NCBI GenBank assembly: GCA_002399025.1
Contig: DHCV01000040.1
Location: 27,269 to 91,268, forward strand
Direction of reading: 5' to 3'
Source: Bacteroidales bacterium UBA4893
GTDB lineage: Bacteria > Bacteroidota > Bacteroidia > Bacteroidales > P3
DNA length: 64,000 nucleotides
Part shown: one piece after another, positions 23,435 to 31,417 of the stretch
How positions within the stretch are numbered: the stretch's first letter is position 1
How the letters are laid out: each line of letters starts with the position of its first letter
Made by a program: the position numbers and the translations under genes
Notes under the pieces: model-generated
What the model saw: only the letters and a program-made list of their open reading frames with translations
Told to the model about the DNA's origin: nothing
Database searches by the model: none

Positions 23435-24808
23435 ATGTCTGACATAATTAAAATCAAGAGAGGTTTTGATATTAAGATTTCTGGAAAGGCAATTGAGAAG
23501 GTTTCTTCTCCTTTGGTTACTTCCTATGCTCTTAAGCCGACTGACCACATTGGCATTACGCCAAAGCTTATGGTTAAGGAAGGTGATAGGGTTAAGGCTG
23601 GAACTCCTGTTTTCTATTCAAAACAAAATGAAAAAATCCTCTTCACTTCGCCTGTAAGTGGGACAATTGAGTCCATAAATAGAGGAGAAAAAAGAGCCAT
23701 TGAGGAGATTGTTATTTCTGCCGATAGTGTGCAAGAATACGAAGACTTTGGAACGGAATCACTTGCTTCAATGCAAAGAGAAGAGGTGATTGAGAAACTA
23801 CTTAAGTCAGGACTTTGGACTCTAATTCGCCAAAGACCCTATTCCACAATTCCAAATCCTGAGCTTCAACCAAAATGTATTATCATTTCTGGGTTTGATT
23901 CCTCACCACTTGCTGCAAACTATAATTTTATCCTAAAGGGTAAAGGGGCTCAAATCCAATTGGGGGTTGATGTTTTGAAGAAACTTAGCTCTGGAAAGAT
24001 TCATCTAAACATTAGAGCAAATGAAACTAATGCCGATGAGCTTTTGAAGTTGGAGGGTGTGCAGATAAATCGTTTTGAGGGACCGCATCCAGTTGGAAAT
24101 GTTAGTGTTCAAATATCCAAACTTGACCCAATCAATAAGGGAGATATGGTTTGGTATATTGATGTTCAAGACTTGGCAATCATTGGAAATTTATTTGTTT
24201 CTGGAAAGGTAGAAAAAGATAGAATGGTTGCATTAGTTGGACCAGAGGTTAAGAATACACAATATTTTAATATTAAGATTGGAGCTTGCATTTCTTCATT
24301 GGTTATGGATAATGTTAGTAAGGATAATAATTTAAGATATATTAGTGGTAACGTTCTAACAGGCAAGAGAATTAAGGAGAATGGTTATGTGGGGGCATAC
24401 GATAATTTGGTTTCAGTCATTAAGGAAGGGGACTATTATCAATTCTTGGGCTGGATAGCTCCTGGCTTTAAGAAGTTCAGTCTTTCAAGAACATTCCCTA
24501 CTGGATTTCTCAATCTTTTGCCTTCAAAGTTTAGAAAACCAATTAAGATTGACACTAATATGCATGGTGGTAAGCGTGCTTTGGTTCTAACAGGTGAGTA
24601 TGAAAAGGTATTGCCATTAGACATTTATCCAATGCAACTAATCAAGGCTTGCATAATTGAAGATATTGACCTTATGGAACAATTGGGTATTTATGAGGTT
24701 GATGCTGAGGATTTCGCTCTTTGTGAAGTTATTGATGTTTCAAAAACAGATATTCAACAAATAATTCGTAATGGTCTTGAACTAATTAGAAAGGAGATGG
24801 GAGAATGA
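23435..24808 (+). CDS. nqrA: Na+-translocating NADH:quinone reductase subunit A
   Basis: Peripheral cytoplasmic subunit of the sodium-pumping NADH dehydrogenase, contributing to the quinone site. 457 residues, normal length. Diagnostic regions: IKIKRGFDIKISGKAIE at the N-terminus, KPTDHIGITPKLMVKEGDRV, the barrel-sandwich stretch FTSPVSGTIESINRGEKRAI, RQRPYSTIPNPELQPKCII and the C-terminal IDTNMHGGKRALVLTGEYEK. Its stop overlaps the nqrB start by 4 bp (ATGA). First of six nqr genes, behind a good promoter. Confidence 0.97.
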   Translation: MSDIIKIKRGFDIKISGKAIEKVSSPLVTSYALKPTDHIGITPKLMVKEGDRVKAGTPVFYSKQNEKILFTSPVSGTIESINRGEKRAIEEIVISADSVQEYEDFGTESLASMQREEVIEKLLKSGLWTLIRQRPYSTIPNPELQPKCIIISGFDSSPLAANYNFILKGKGAQIQLGVDVLKKLSSGKIHLNIRANETNADELLKLEGVQINRFEGPHPVGNVSVQISKLDPINKGDMVWYIDVQDLAIIGNLFVSGKVEKDRMVALVGPEVKNTQYFNIKIGACISSLVMDNVSKDNNLRYISGNVLTGKRIKENGYVGAYDNLVSVIKEGDYYQFLGWIAPGFKKFSLSRTFPTGFLNLLPSKFRKPIKIDTNMHGGKRALVLTGEYEKVLPLDIYPMQLIKACIIEDIDLMEQLGIYEVDAEDFALCEVIDVSKTDIQQIIRNGLELIRKEMGE

Positions 24809-25974
24809 AATTTGTAAGAGATTTTTTAGATAAGATAAAACCAAACTTCGAAAAGGGCGGAAAATTCCCTTGGCTTCACTCAACCTTTGATGCCTTTGAA
24901 ACCTTTGCCTTTGTTCCTAAAACAACAACCTCTTCAGGTGCACATTTTAGAGATGCAATTGATATGAAGAGAACAATGACAATGGTTATTTTAGCTCTTA
25001 TGCCTGCACTTTTGTTTGGAACATACAATATAGGATTTCAGCATTTCCACAGCATAAATCCAGAACTTTCTTTCTTTGAAGGCTTTTGGGATAATTTATT
25101 GTATGGGATAATAAAAATCCTACCAATAGTTGTTGTTTCCTATGTTGTTGGGCTTTCAATTGAGTTTGGTTTTGCTCAATGGCGTAAGCATGAAGTGAAT
25201 GAAGGTTTCTTGGTAACGGGAATGCTTATTCCTTTGGTTATGCCGCCAGATGTTCCTCTTTGGCAGGTTGCCTTAGCAACTGCTTTTGCTGTGGTTATTG
25301 GAAAGGAAGTGTTTGGAGGAACGGGAATGAATTTCCTTAATCCTGCACTACTTGCTCGTGCCTTTTTGTTCTTTGCTTTTCCAAGTTCAATGTCAGGAGA
25401 TAATGTTTGGATTGCTCAAAAGGCTGATGCTTTTTCAGGGGCAACGCCTCTTGCCGAAATGATGATGGGTGCTGAGCTTCCTTCTACCTCGTTCTGGGAT
25501 ATGTTCCTTGGAATTATGCCAGGAAGTATTGGAGAAACATCTGCAGTTGCAATATTACTTGGAGCAGCCTTCCTTCTGATCACAGGCGTTGGTTCATGGA
25601 GGATTATGCTTTCAGTCTTTATGGGAGGAGCTCTAATGGGACTTACCTTTAATCTTTTTGGTTCAAATCCTTACACTCAAATTCCTTTCTACTATCATTA
25701 TGTTATGGGAGGATTTATGTTTGGAGCAGTTTTTATGGCAACCGACCCTGTAACTGCAGCACAAACAAACAAAGGAAAATGGATATATGGAATATTGATT
25801 GGAGTTATGGCAGTGTTAATTCGTGTTGTAAATCCAGCATATCCAGAAGGAATGATGTTGGCAATATTATTGCTTAATGTATTTGCACCACTAATTGACT
25901 ATTATATTGTTGATGCAAATATTCGTAAAAGAATGAAACGTTGGAAAATAAAAGGAGGGCAAAATGTTCAGTAA
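24805..25974 (+). CDS. nqrB: Na+-translocating NADH:quinone reductase subunit B
   Basis: Integral membrane subunit carrying riboflavin and a covalently bound FMN, central to sodium translocation. 389 residues with about ten membrane segments. The FMN attachment motif is ADAFSGATPLAEM near 210, with the modified Thr in SGAT. Other family features: TSSGAHFRDAIDMKRTM, GTGMNFLNPALLARAFLFFA and FMATDPVTAAQTNKGKWIYG. FMN transfer would depend on an ApbE enzyme, encoded at 49847-50863. It overlaps nqrA by 4 bp and nqrC by 11 bp. Confidence 0.97.
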   Translation: MKFVRDFLDKIKPNFEKGGKFPWLHSTFDAFETFAFVPKTTTSSGAHFRDAIDMKRTMTMVILALMPALLFGTYNIGFQHFHSINPELSFFEGFWDNLLYGIIKILPIVVVSYVVGLSIEFGFAQWRKHEVNEGFLVTGMLIPLVMPPDVPLWQVALATAFAVVIGKEVFGGTGMNFLNPALLARAFLFFAFPSSMSGDNVWIAQKADAFSGATPLAEMMMGAELPSTSFWDMFLGIMPGSIGETSAVAILLGAAFLLITGVGSWRIMLSVFMGGALMGLTFNLFGSNPYTQIPFYYHYVMGGFMFGAVFMATDPVTAAQTNKGKWIYGILIGVMAVLIRVVNPAYPEGMMLAILLLNVFAPLIDYYIVDANIRKRMKRWKIKGGQNVQ

Positions 25975-26692
25975 TAGATATATTTTTATTTATGCCACAG
26001 TCTTAGTTATTGTTTCTGCGGCAATTCTAACCCTTGCCTCTGTTGGATTAAAACCCTATCAGGACAAAAATATAAGGGTAGAAAAAATGCAACAACTTTT
26101 GGGTGCAGTGGGAATTGAGTCCACTCCAAAAGATGCTGAAGAACTTTTTCAAAAATACTTTGTTGAGCAACACGCTGTAAATGCTAAAGGAGAAATTGTT
26201 GCAAGCATAGTTAATGGCAAACAAACCACAGGTTCAATATCTCCATTTAGCTTAGATACAAAAAAACAATTAGCTCTATACAAAGCAAATGATGCTTCTG
26301 CCTCTTTACCTATTTATATATGTATGAAAGACGGAAAGAAATCTTATGTTGTTCCTGTTATGGGTAATGGACTTTGGGGTCCAATTTGGGGCAATTTAGC
26401 TTTCTCTGAAGATTTGAATACAATTGTAGGAGTAAACTTCGACCACAAAGGCGAAACCCCAGGGTTAGGAGCTGAAATTGCTTTGCCTGATTTTCAAAAT
26501 CAATTTAAAGGAAAACAAATATTTGAAAATAATAACTTCACTTCTGTTATGGTGATTAAAAGAGCCGATAAAGCAAATCCTCATCAAGTAGATGCAGTAT
26601 CTGGAGGCACTATAACCTCAAATGGAGTTACAGATATGTTGAAAAACTGCTTACAGTTCTATATTCCTTACTTTAACTCTTTAAAAAAATAG
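25964..26692 (+). CDS. nqrC: Na+-translocating NADH:quinone reductase subunit C
   Basis: Periplasm-facing subunit anchored by one N-terminal helix (YIFIYATVLVIVSAAILTLA) and carrying a second covalent FMN. 242 residues. The FMN motif is VDAVSGGTITSNGV near 214-226; the usual SGAT is SGGT here, with the attachment Thr kept. GNGLWGPIWGNLAFSEDLN and NFDHKGETPGLGAEI are typical of the FMN-binding domain. A strong AAGGAGGG precedes the start, inside the end of nqrB. Confidence 0.95.
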   Translation: MFSNRYIFIYATVLVIVSAAILTLASVGLKPYQDKNIRVEKMQQLLGAVGIESTPKDAEELFQKYFVEQHAVNAKGEIVASIVNGKQTTGSISPFSLDTKKQLALYKANDASASLPIYICMKDGKKSYVVPVMGNGLWGPIWGNLAFSEDLNTIVGVNFDHKGETPGLGAEIALPDFQNQFKGKQIFENNNFTSVMVIKRADKANPHQVDAVSGGTITSNGVTDMLKNCLQFYIPYFNSLKK

Positions 26693-26696
26693 TATT

Positions 26697-27317
26697 ATGG
26701 CTGGATTTAATTTTAAACTAATAAAAAATCCTCTTTCTAAAGAGAACCCAATCACGGTTCAAGTATTGGGAATTTGTTCTGCATTGGCAGTAACTGCTAA
26801 GTTGCAACCAGCATTTGTTATGGCATTAAGCGTAACTGTTGTTGTTGCATTTTCAAACCTTATTATTTCCTATTTGAGAAATACCATACCACCAAGAATT
26901 AGAATTATTGTTCAATTAGTTATTGTTTCCCTATTAGTAATTTTGGTTGACCAAGTTCTTAAAGCTTTTGTTTATGATGTGAGTAAGCAACTGTCAGTAT
27001 TTGTTGGGTTAATAATTACCAATTGTATTGTTATGGGACGTTTGGAAGCTTTTGCAATGAGCAATAAGCCTTTAGATTCTTTCCTTGATGGAATTGGCAA
27101 TGGGCTTGGATATGCTGTAATTTTAATTACTATTGGAGTTGTTAGGGAATTGTTTGGAAGTGGCTCACTTTGGGGCTATCAAATTATTCCCGATTCTTTC
27201 TATGAAATGGGATACCAAAACAATAGTTTAATGATAATGCCTCCAATGGCTTTAATTCTTGTTGGAATAATAATTTGGGTACATAGGGCAAGAAATAAAG
27301 AGCTCTGCGAGAAATAG
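26697..27317 (+). CDS. nqrD: Na+-translocating NADH:quinone reductase subunit D
   Basis: Membrane subunit of the Nqr/Rnf D/E family, 206 residues with six predicted helices. NqrD and NqrE together hold an intramembrane iron-sulfur site through conserved cysteines; candidates here are in VLGICSALAVTAKL (helix 1) and LIITNCIVMGRLEAFAMSN. The C-terminal FLDGIGNGLGYAVILITIGV followed by VRELFGSGSLWG is diagnostic. It follows nqrC by 4 bp. Confidence 0.96.
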   Translation: MAGFNFKLIKNPLSKENPITVQVLGICSALAVTAKLQPAFVMALSVTVVVAFSNLIISYLRNTIPPRIRIIVQLVIVSLLVILVDQVLKAFVYDVSKQLSVFVGLIITNCIVMGRLEAFAMSNKPLDSFLDGIGNGLGYAVILITIGVVRELFGSGSLWGYQIIPDSFYEMGYQNNSLMIMPPMALILVGIIIWVHRARNKELCEK

Positions 27318-27343
27318 TAACACATTAAGAAAGGAAAGAAATT

Positions 27344-27961
27344 ATGCAAGAGATAATTAATATATTCGTTAAGTCAATCTTTATTGACAATATGATATTT
27401 GCCTTCTTCTTAGGAATGTGTTCCTATTTGGCAGTATCAAAAACTGTTAAAACCTCAATGGGATTAGGTATTGCAGTTGTATTTGTTCTCCTAATTACCG
27501 TTCCTCTAAACTACATTATAGATAATTACCTTCTTAAAGAAGGAGCCCTTGCTTGGATTAGTCCTAAGTTTGCAACAATAGACTTAAGCTACTTGAGTTT
27601 TATTATCTTTATTGCAGTTATTGCAGCAATGGTTCAATTGGTAGAAATGTTTGTTGAAAAAACTTCACCCGTTCTATATGCACAACTTGGAATATTCCTT
27701 CCACTTATTGCCGTTAACTGTGCAATACTTGGAGCTTCTCTTTTTATGCAAGAAAGACAATACAATAACTTAGGAGAAGTAACTGGATTTGCTCTTGGCT
27801 CAGGTATTGGCTGGCTATTGGCAATTGTTGGTATTGCAGCCATTAGAGAAAAGTTGCGTTACTCCCAAATTCCAGCTCCTTTGAAAGGTTTGGGAATAAC
27901 TTTCATAATAACAGGACTTATGGCAATAGCCTTTATGAGCTTCTTGGGAATAAAATTGTAG
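27344..27961 (+). CDS. nqrE: Na+-translocating NADH:quinone reductase subunit E
   Basis: Membrane partner of NqrD, 205 residues, six helices with opposite topology. Conserved cysteines appear in FFLGMCSYLAVSK and PLIAVNCAILGASLFM. Other marks are VQLVEMFVEKTSPVLYAQLG and GFALGSGIGWLLAIVGIAAI followed by REKLRYS. A purine-rich AAGAAAGGAAAG lies just upstream of the ATG as ribosome-binding site. Confidence 0.96.
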   Translation: MQEIINIFVKSIFIDNMIFAFFLGMCSYLAVSKTVKTSMGLGIAVVFVLLITVPLNYIIDNYLLKEGALAWISPKFATIDLSYLSFIIFIAVIAAMVQLVEMFVEKTSPVLYAQLGIFLPLIAVNCAILGASLFMQERQYNNLGEVTGFALGSGIGWLLAIVGIAAIREKLRYSQIPAPLKGLGITFIITGLMAIAFMSFLGIKL

Positions 27962-27984
27962 AACTAAATCCAATCTTAAAAGAA

Positions 27985-29223
27985 ATGATAAAAATATTAA
28001 TAATAAGTGTGGTAGTGTTTTTGTTTATAATACTCTTGTTAGTATGGGTACTGCTCTTTGCAAGAAAAAAACTCCTACCACAAGGAGAGGTTAAACTAAC
28101 CATTAACAACGAAAAAGAACTAACCGTTCAACCAGGTTCAACAGTACTTTCAACCCTATCTGAAAACAAAATCTTTCTTCCTTCTGCTTGTGGAGGAGGA
28201 GGAACTTGCGGATTGTGTAAGTGTCAGATTACTGAAGGAGGAGGAGAAGTGTTACCTACAGAAAAGCCTCACCTAAGCAGAAAAGAACAAATGGACAATT
28301 ATCACTTAGGTTGCCAAGCTAAAGTTCGTCAGGATATGAAAATTGAAGTTCCAGAAGAAATATTTGGAATAAAGAAATGGGAATGTGAAGTGGTATCTAA
28401 TAATAACGTAGCAACATTTATAAAAGAATTTGTTGTTAAACTCCCAGAAGGAGAAAGTCTTAATTTTCGTTCAGGAGGTTATATTCAAATTGATGTACCA
28501 AAATGCGAAGTTGATTACAAATCAATAGATGTTCAACCTGAATTCCATGAAGATTGGGACAGTATGAAGATTTGGGATTTGAAAATGAAAAACCCTGAAT
28601 TGGTATATAGAGCCTATTCAATGGCTAACCACCCAGCTGAAGGAAATATAATAATGCTCAATATTCGTATTGCAACACCACCATGGGATAGAAAAAAATG
28701 TGAGTTCAAACACATTAATCCAGGAGTTTGTTCATCCTACATTTGGTCGCTAAAACCAGGAGACAAGGTAACAATATCTGGACCTTATGGAGAATTCTTT
28801 ATTAAAGACACACAAAAGGAAATGATGTTTATTGGAGGAGGAGCAGGAATGGCACCAATGCGTTCGCATATCTTCGACCAATTCAAAACAAAACATACCT
28901 CTCGTAAAGCTACTTTCTGGTATGGAGGTCGCTCACTTAGAGAACTATTTTATGTTGATGAATTTAAACAAATTGAAAAAGAAAATCCTAATTTCACTTT
29001 CAACATCGCATTAAGCGAACCAAAGAAAGAAGACAATTGGGAAGGCTATGTTGGATTTATCCATCAAGTTATCTTTGACAATTATCTTAAAAATCACCAA
29101 GAACCTGAAGAGATAGAATACTATATTTGTGGACCACAACTAATGACCAATGCAATAATTAAGATGTTGGATAGCTTAGGAGTACCACCAGAAAATATCC
29201 TATTCGACGACTTCGGAAATTAA
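27985..29223 (+). CDS. nqrF: Na+-translocating NADH:quinone reductase subunit F
   Basis: Entry subunit of the complex: takes electrons from NADH through FAD and a 2Fe-2S cluster. 412 residues. It has an N-terminal membrane anchor (ILIISVVVFLFIILLLVWVL), a ferredoxin domain with SACGGGGTCGLCKCQI and a fourth cysteine in YHLGCQAKV, an FAD-binding domain with RAYSMANHPAEGN, and an NADH-binding domain with MMFIGGGAGMAPMRSHIFDQ and the closing EYYICGPQLM...ILFDDFG. Last gene of the operon; a terminator hairpin follows 35 bp after the stop. Confidence 0.97.
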   Translation: MIKILIISVVVFLFIILLLVWVLLFARKKLLPQGEVKLTINNEKELTVQPGSTVLSTLSENKIFLPSACGGGGTCGLCKCQITEGGGEVLPTEKPHLSRKEQMDNYHLGCQAKVRQDMKIEVPEEIFGIKKWECEVVSNNNVATFIKEFVVKLPEGESLNFRSGGYIQIDVPKCEVDYKSIDVQPEFHEDWDSMKIWDLKMKNPELVYRAYSMANHPAEGNIIMLNIRIATPPWDRKKCEFKHINPGVCSSYIWSLKPGDKVTISGPYGEFFIKDTQKEMMFIGGGAGMAPMRSHIFDQFKTKHTSRKATFWYGGRSLRELFYVDEFKQIEKENPNFTFNIALSEPKKEDNWEGYVGFIHQVIFDNYLKNHQEPEEIEYYICGPQLMTNAIIKMLDSLGVPPENILFDDFGN

Positions 29224-29257
29224 AATAAAGTAATTATAAATTATATATACAAACAAA

Positions 29258-29284
29258 GAAGGGGAGTATTCAATATTCTCCTTC
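29258..29284 (+). terminator. Terminator after the nqr operon
   Basis: GAAGGGGAGTATT and AATATTCTCCTTC are complementary with two G-T pairs, giving a stem of about 11 bp; the following TTATTGTTT is only moderately T-rich. The 421-bp gap 29224-29644 between the convergent nqrF and fucosidase genes also holds two 21-bp arrays. Confidence 0.65.
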
Positions 29285-29329
29285 TTATTGTTTAGTGTTT
29301 GTATGTATTCTAAAATAGATAAGAAAAAT

Positions 29330-29434
29330 AAAACCTTGTTTGGGTAAATTAAAACGAAGAAAGAAAAAATTATTACTTGACTTTAATAAATTATTACTTG
29401 ATTTCAGTAAATAGTAATTTTTAAAGACCTTAAG
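29330..29434. repeat. 21-bp-period array containing one arm of a 69-bp inverted repeat
   Basis: Five consecutive 21-bp units begin at 29330, 29351, 29372, 29393 and 29414; units 3 and 4 share ATTACTTGA and TAAAT. Bases 29343-29411 are the exact reverse complement of 39007-39075, 69 of 69 matching. Past the array lie 9-bp-like runs of TTAAGGACT/TAAAGACC. Confidence 0.88.
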
Positions 29435-29525
29435 GACTCTAAAGACCTTAAGGATATTAAACTCCTTAAGCTCTTTAACTCCTTATGCAACTGAACAACT
29501 CAACAACAAAAACCCCCATCATATT

Positions 29526-29630
29526 GAAAAATATAAGGGACATAATGAAAAATATCTCCTTTATAAATAAAAATATAAGGGAGATAAATAAAAATATAAG
29601 GGACTTATTTTCAATTATGTCCCTTGTTTT
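29526..29630. repeat. 21-bp array (AAAAATATAAGGGACATAA), five units
   Basis: Units begin at 29526, 29547, 29568, 29589 and 29610, all built on GAAAAATATAAGGGACATAA. The last two units give AAGGGAC (29598-29604) and GTCCCTT (29619-29625) followed by a run of T, so the end of the array could act as a rightward terminator. The same sequence family forms the array at 38883-38987. Confidence 0.9.
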
Positions 29631-29644
29631 TTGGGATATTGTCC

Positions 29645-31381
29645 TTAATCTTTCAGATAGTCAGAAAGTACGAACACCCATGCTGATTTTGATTTGACAT
29701 CTGAAAATTTAATTGTTGAGGTATTGATAATTAATTCCCCATCCTTATAATTCCATTGCATTTCAGGATGAGTATTATCTAAGAAATATATTATCATATC
29801 ATCCTTTGGAGCTTTATCAAGCTTTAATACAAGATTTTTTTCTGGAATTGAATATGCAATTGCATAAAGATTATTTTTATTTGTTGTGTAACAAACATAA
29901 GGTTTATTACATTTGTACTCAGATTTCCATTTTGCTTTTATCGGTTCTTCCTCTTGAGATTTGCTTTTCCATTTTAAACTGATTGAAGCTTCAAGATTTT
30001 TTTCAACATATTCAACATAAACTTTATACTCCTCACCTTTATTAAGTTCAACTTCATAGAAATTGATATTATTCTTTGTATCAATAATTATTTTATTGTT
30101 TAAATATACTAAAGCATAATCATCAGCTTTACAGCTAATTGTATATTTTTCAGAAAACTTTGGCTTAATAATACCAAACCAAGTAACATTAAAATTATCT
30201 TCTGAAATTAGTTTTTTAGGAGAATTTCTTACCCAATCAAAGTTTATAACACTGTCAATTAAACCAGGAATTGATACCATTGATTCATCATAAGGTTTTT
30301 TATAAGGTTTTGTTCCATATATTGCTTCTCCATTTTGAGATAACCATTTACCTAAATCTAATAGTCTTTCTTGTTGAAGTAATGGAATTTGACCATCAGC
30401 ACTTGGTCCAACATTTAGAGTTAGGCCTCCACCACTTGCAACCAATTGTACAAAATGTTGAATAATTTCTTCAGATGATTTATAGCTTGCTAAGTCTTCA
30501 TTTCTGTTAAGTCCAAAGCTTCTGCCAATTCCTCTGCATTCTGCCCAAGGACGATTAGTTTCTATAATTCCAGCACTATATTCTGGAGTTAGGAAACCAT
30601 GATTGAAACCTTTTCCAAATCTATCATTAACAATTGCCTTTTCTCCAACAACCTTATAATAGTAATTCACCAACTCATCGGAGTGCAATTCCTTATAGGT
30701 GTGATCCCAATCTCCATCTGAAAATATTATTGTAGGCTTAAACTTATCAACCAATTCTTTGAATTGAGGAATAAGATGTTTTTGTGCATAGTCTTCAATT
30801 GATTTATTTGTGTCAATTGTCCATTTGTAAAGAGGATTTGTCCATTCGGTAAGAGAATAATATAATCCCATCTCCATACCTCTTTTGCGAACAGCATCAG
30901 TTAATTCTTGGCAGAAATCTCTCTTTGGAGCAGTTTCCATACTATTCCAATTCTTTGCATATTTTGAATCCCACATGCAATATCCATCGTGATGTTTGGA
31001 AGTGAAAAGAATATATTTGGCTCCACTTTTGTAAAACAGTTCTGCCCACTGTTCAGCATTAAAGAGTTCTGCCTTAAACAAATCCTTATAATCTTCATAT
31101 TTGAAATCTTCTCCAAAGACTTTTTTCTGAAAGTTTATTCTTGCACTATCACCACTAATTAAGCCCTTGTAGAACCATTCGGCATATTGTTCCTTTCCAC
31201 TCCAAGACGGAACAGAATAGAGTCCAAAGTGAACAAATATTCCAAGTTTGGCATCCTTAAACCACTGAGGATACTCCCTATTATTAACAAAGTCTGGTCT
31301 TTTTTCCTGTGCTATTGTTATGGATGAAAGAAATGTAATGCAAATAGCAAATATAAAAACTGTTCTAAGGCTTGATTTCAT
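29645..31381 (-). CDS. Alpha-L-fucosidase, GH29
   Basis: Secreted glycoside hydrolase removing terminal alpha-linked fucose. 578 residues: signal peptide (to about residue 24, SSITIAQ), GH29 barrel (about 35-350) with WFKDAKLGIFVHFGLYSVPS, YILFTSKHHDGYCMWDS and TIIFSDGDWDH, where Asp222 occupies the catalytic nucleophile position. GPSADGQIPLLQQERL marks the barrel end. A PA14-like sugar-binding module follows (KYTISCKADDYALVYLNNKI ... ASISLKWKS, about 415-480), then a short beta domain. It is the last gene of a leftward cluster with a GH16-like enzyme. The polymer attacked cannot be told from sequence. Confidence 0.92.
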   Translation of the reverse strand: MKSSLRTVFIFAICITFLSSITIAQEKRPDFVNNREYPQWFKDAKLGIFVHFGLYSVPSWSGKEQYAEWFYKGLISGDSARINFQKKVFGEDFKYEDYKDLFKAELFNAEQWAELFYKSGAKYILFTSKHHDGYCMWDSKYAKNWNSMETAPKRDFCQELTDAVRKRGMEMGLYYSLTEWTNPLYKWTIDTNKSIEDYAQKHLIPQFKELVDKFKPTIIFSDGDWDHTYKELHSDELVNYYYKVVGEKAIVNDRFGKGFNHGFLTPEYSAGIIETNRPWAECRGIGRSFGLNRNEDLASYKSSEEIIQHFVQLVASGGGLTLNVGPSADGQIPLLQQERLLDLGKWLSQNGEAIYGTKPYKKPYDESMVSIPGLIDSVINFDWVRNSPKKLISEDNFNVTWFGIIKPKFSEKYTISCKADDYALVYLNNKIIIDTKNNINFYEVELNKGEEYKVYVEYVEKNLEASISLKWKSKSQEEEPIKAKWKSEYKCNKPYVCYTTNKNNLYAIAYSIPEKNLVLKLDKAPKDDMIIYFLDNTHPEMQWNYKDGELIINTSTIKFSDVKSKSAWVFVLSDYLKD

Positions 31382-31417
31382 TCTATTATCGTATTGGGTA
31401 ATATATTTAAGGAATTT

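Noticed and set aside
29485..29697. 70-codon open frame with a repeating KNIRDIN-like heptapeptide
   Set aside because: It is the translation of the 21-bp array 29526-29630 (21 bp = 7 codons); heptad periodicity follows from the DNA repeat. It also overlaps the fucosidase end and has no promoter or family resemblance.
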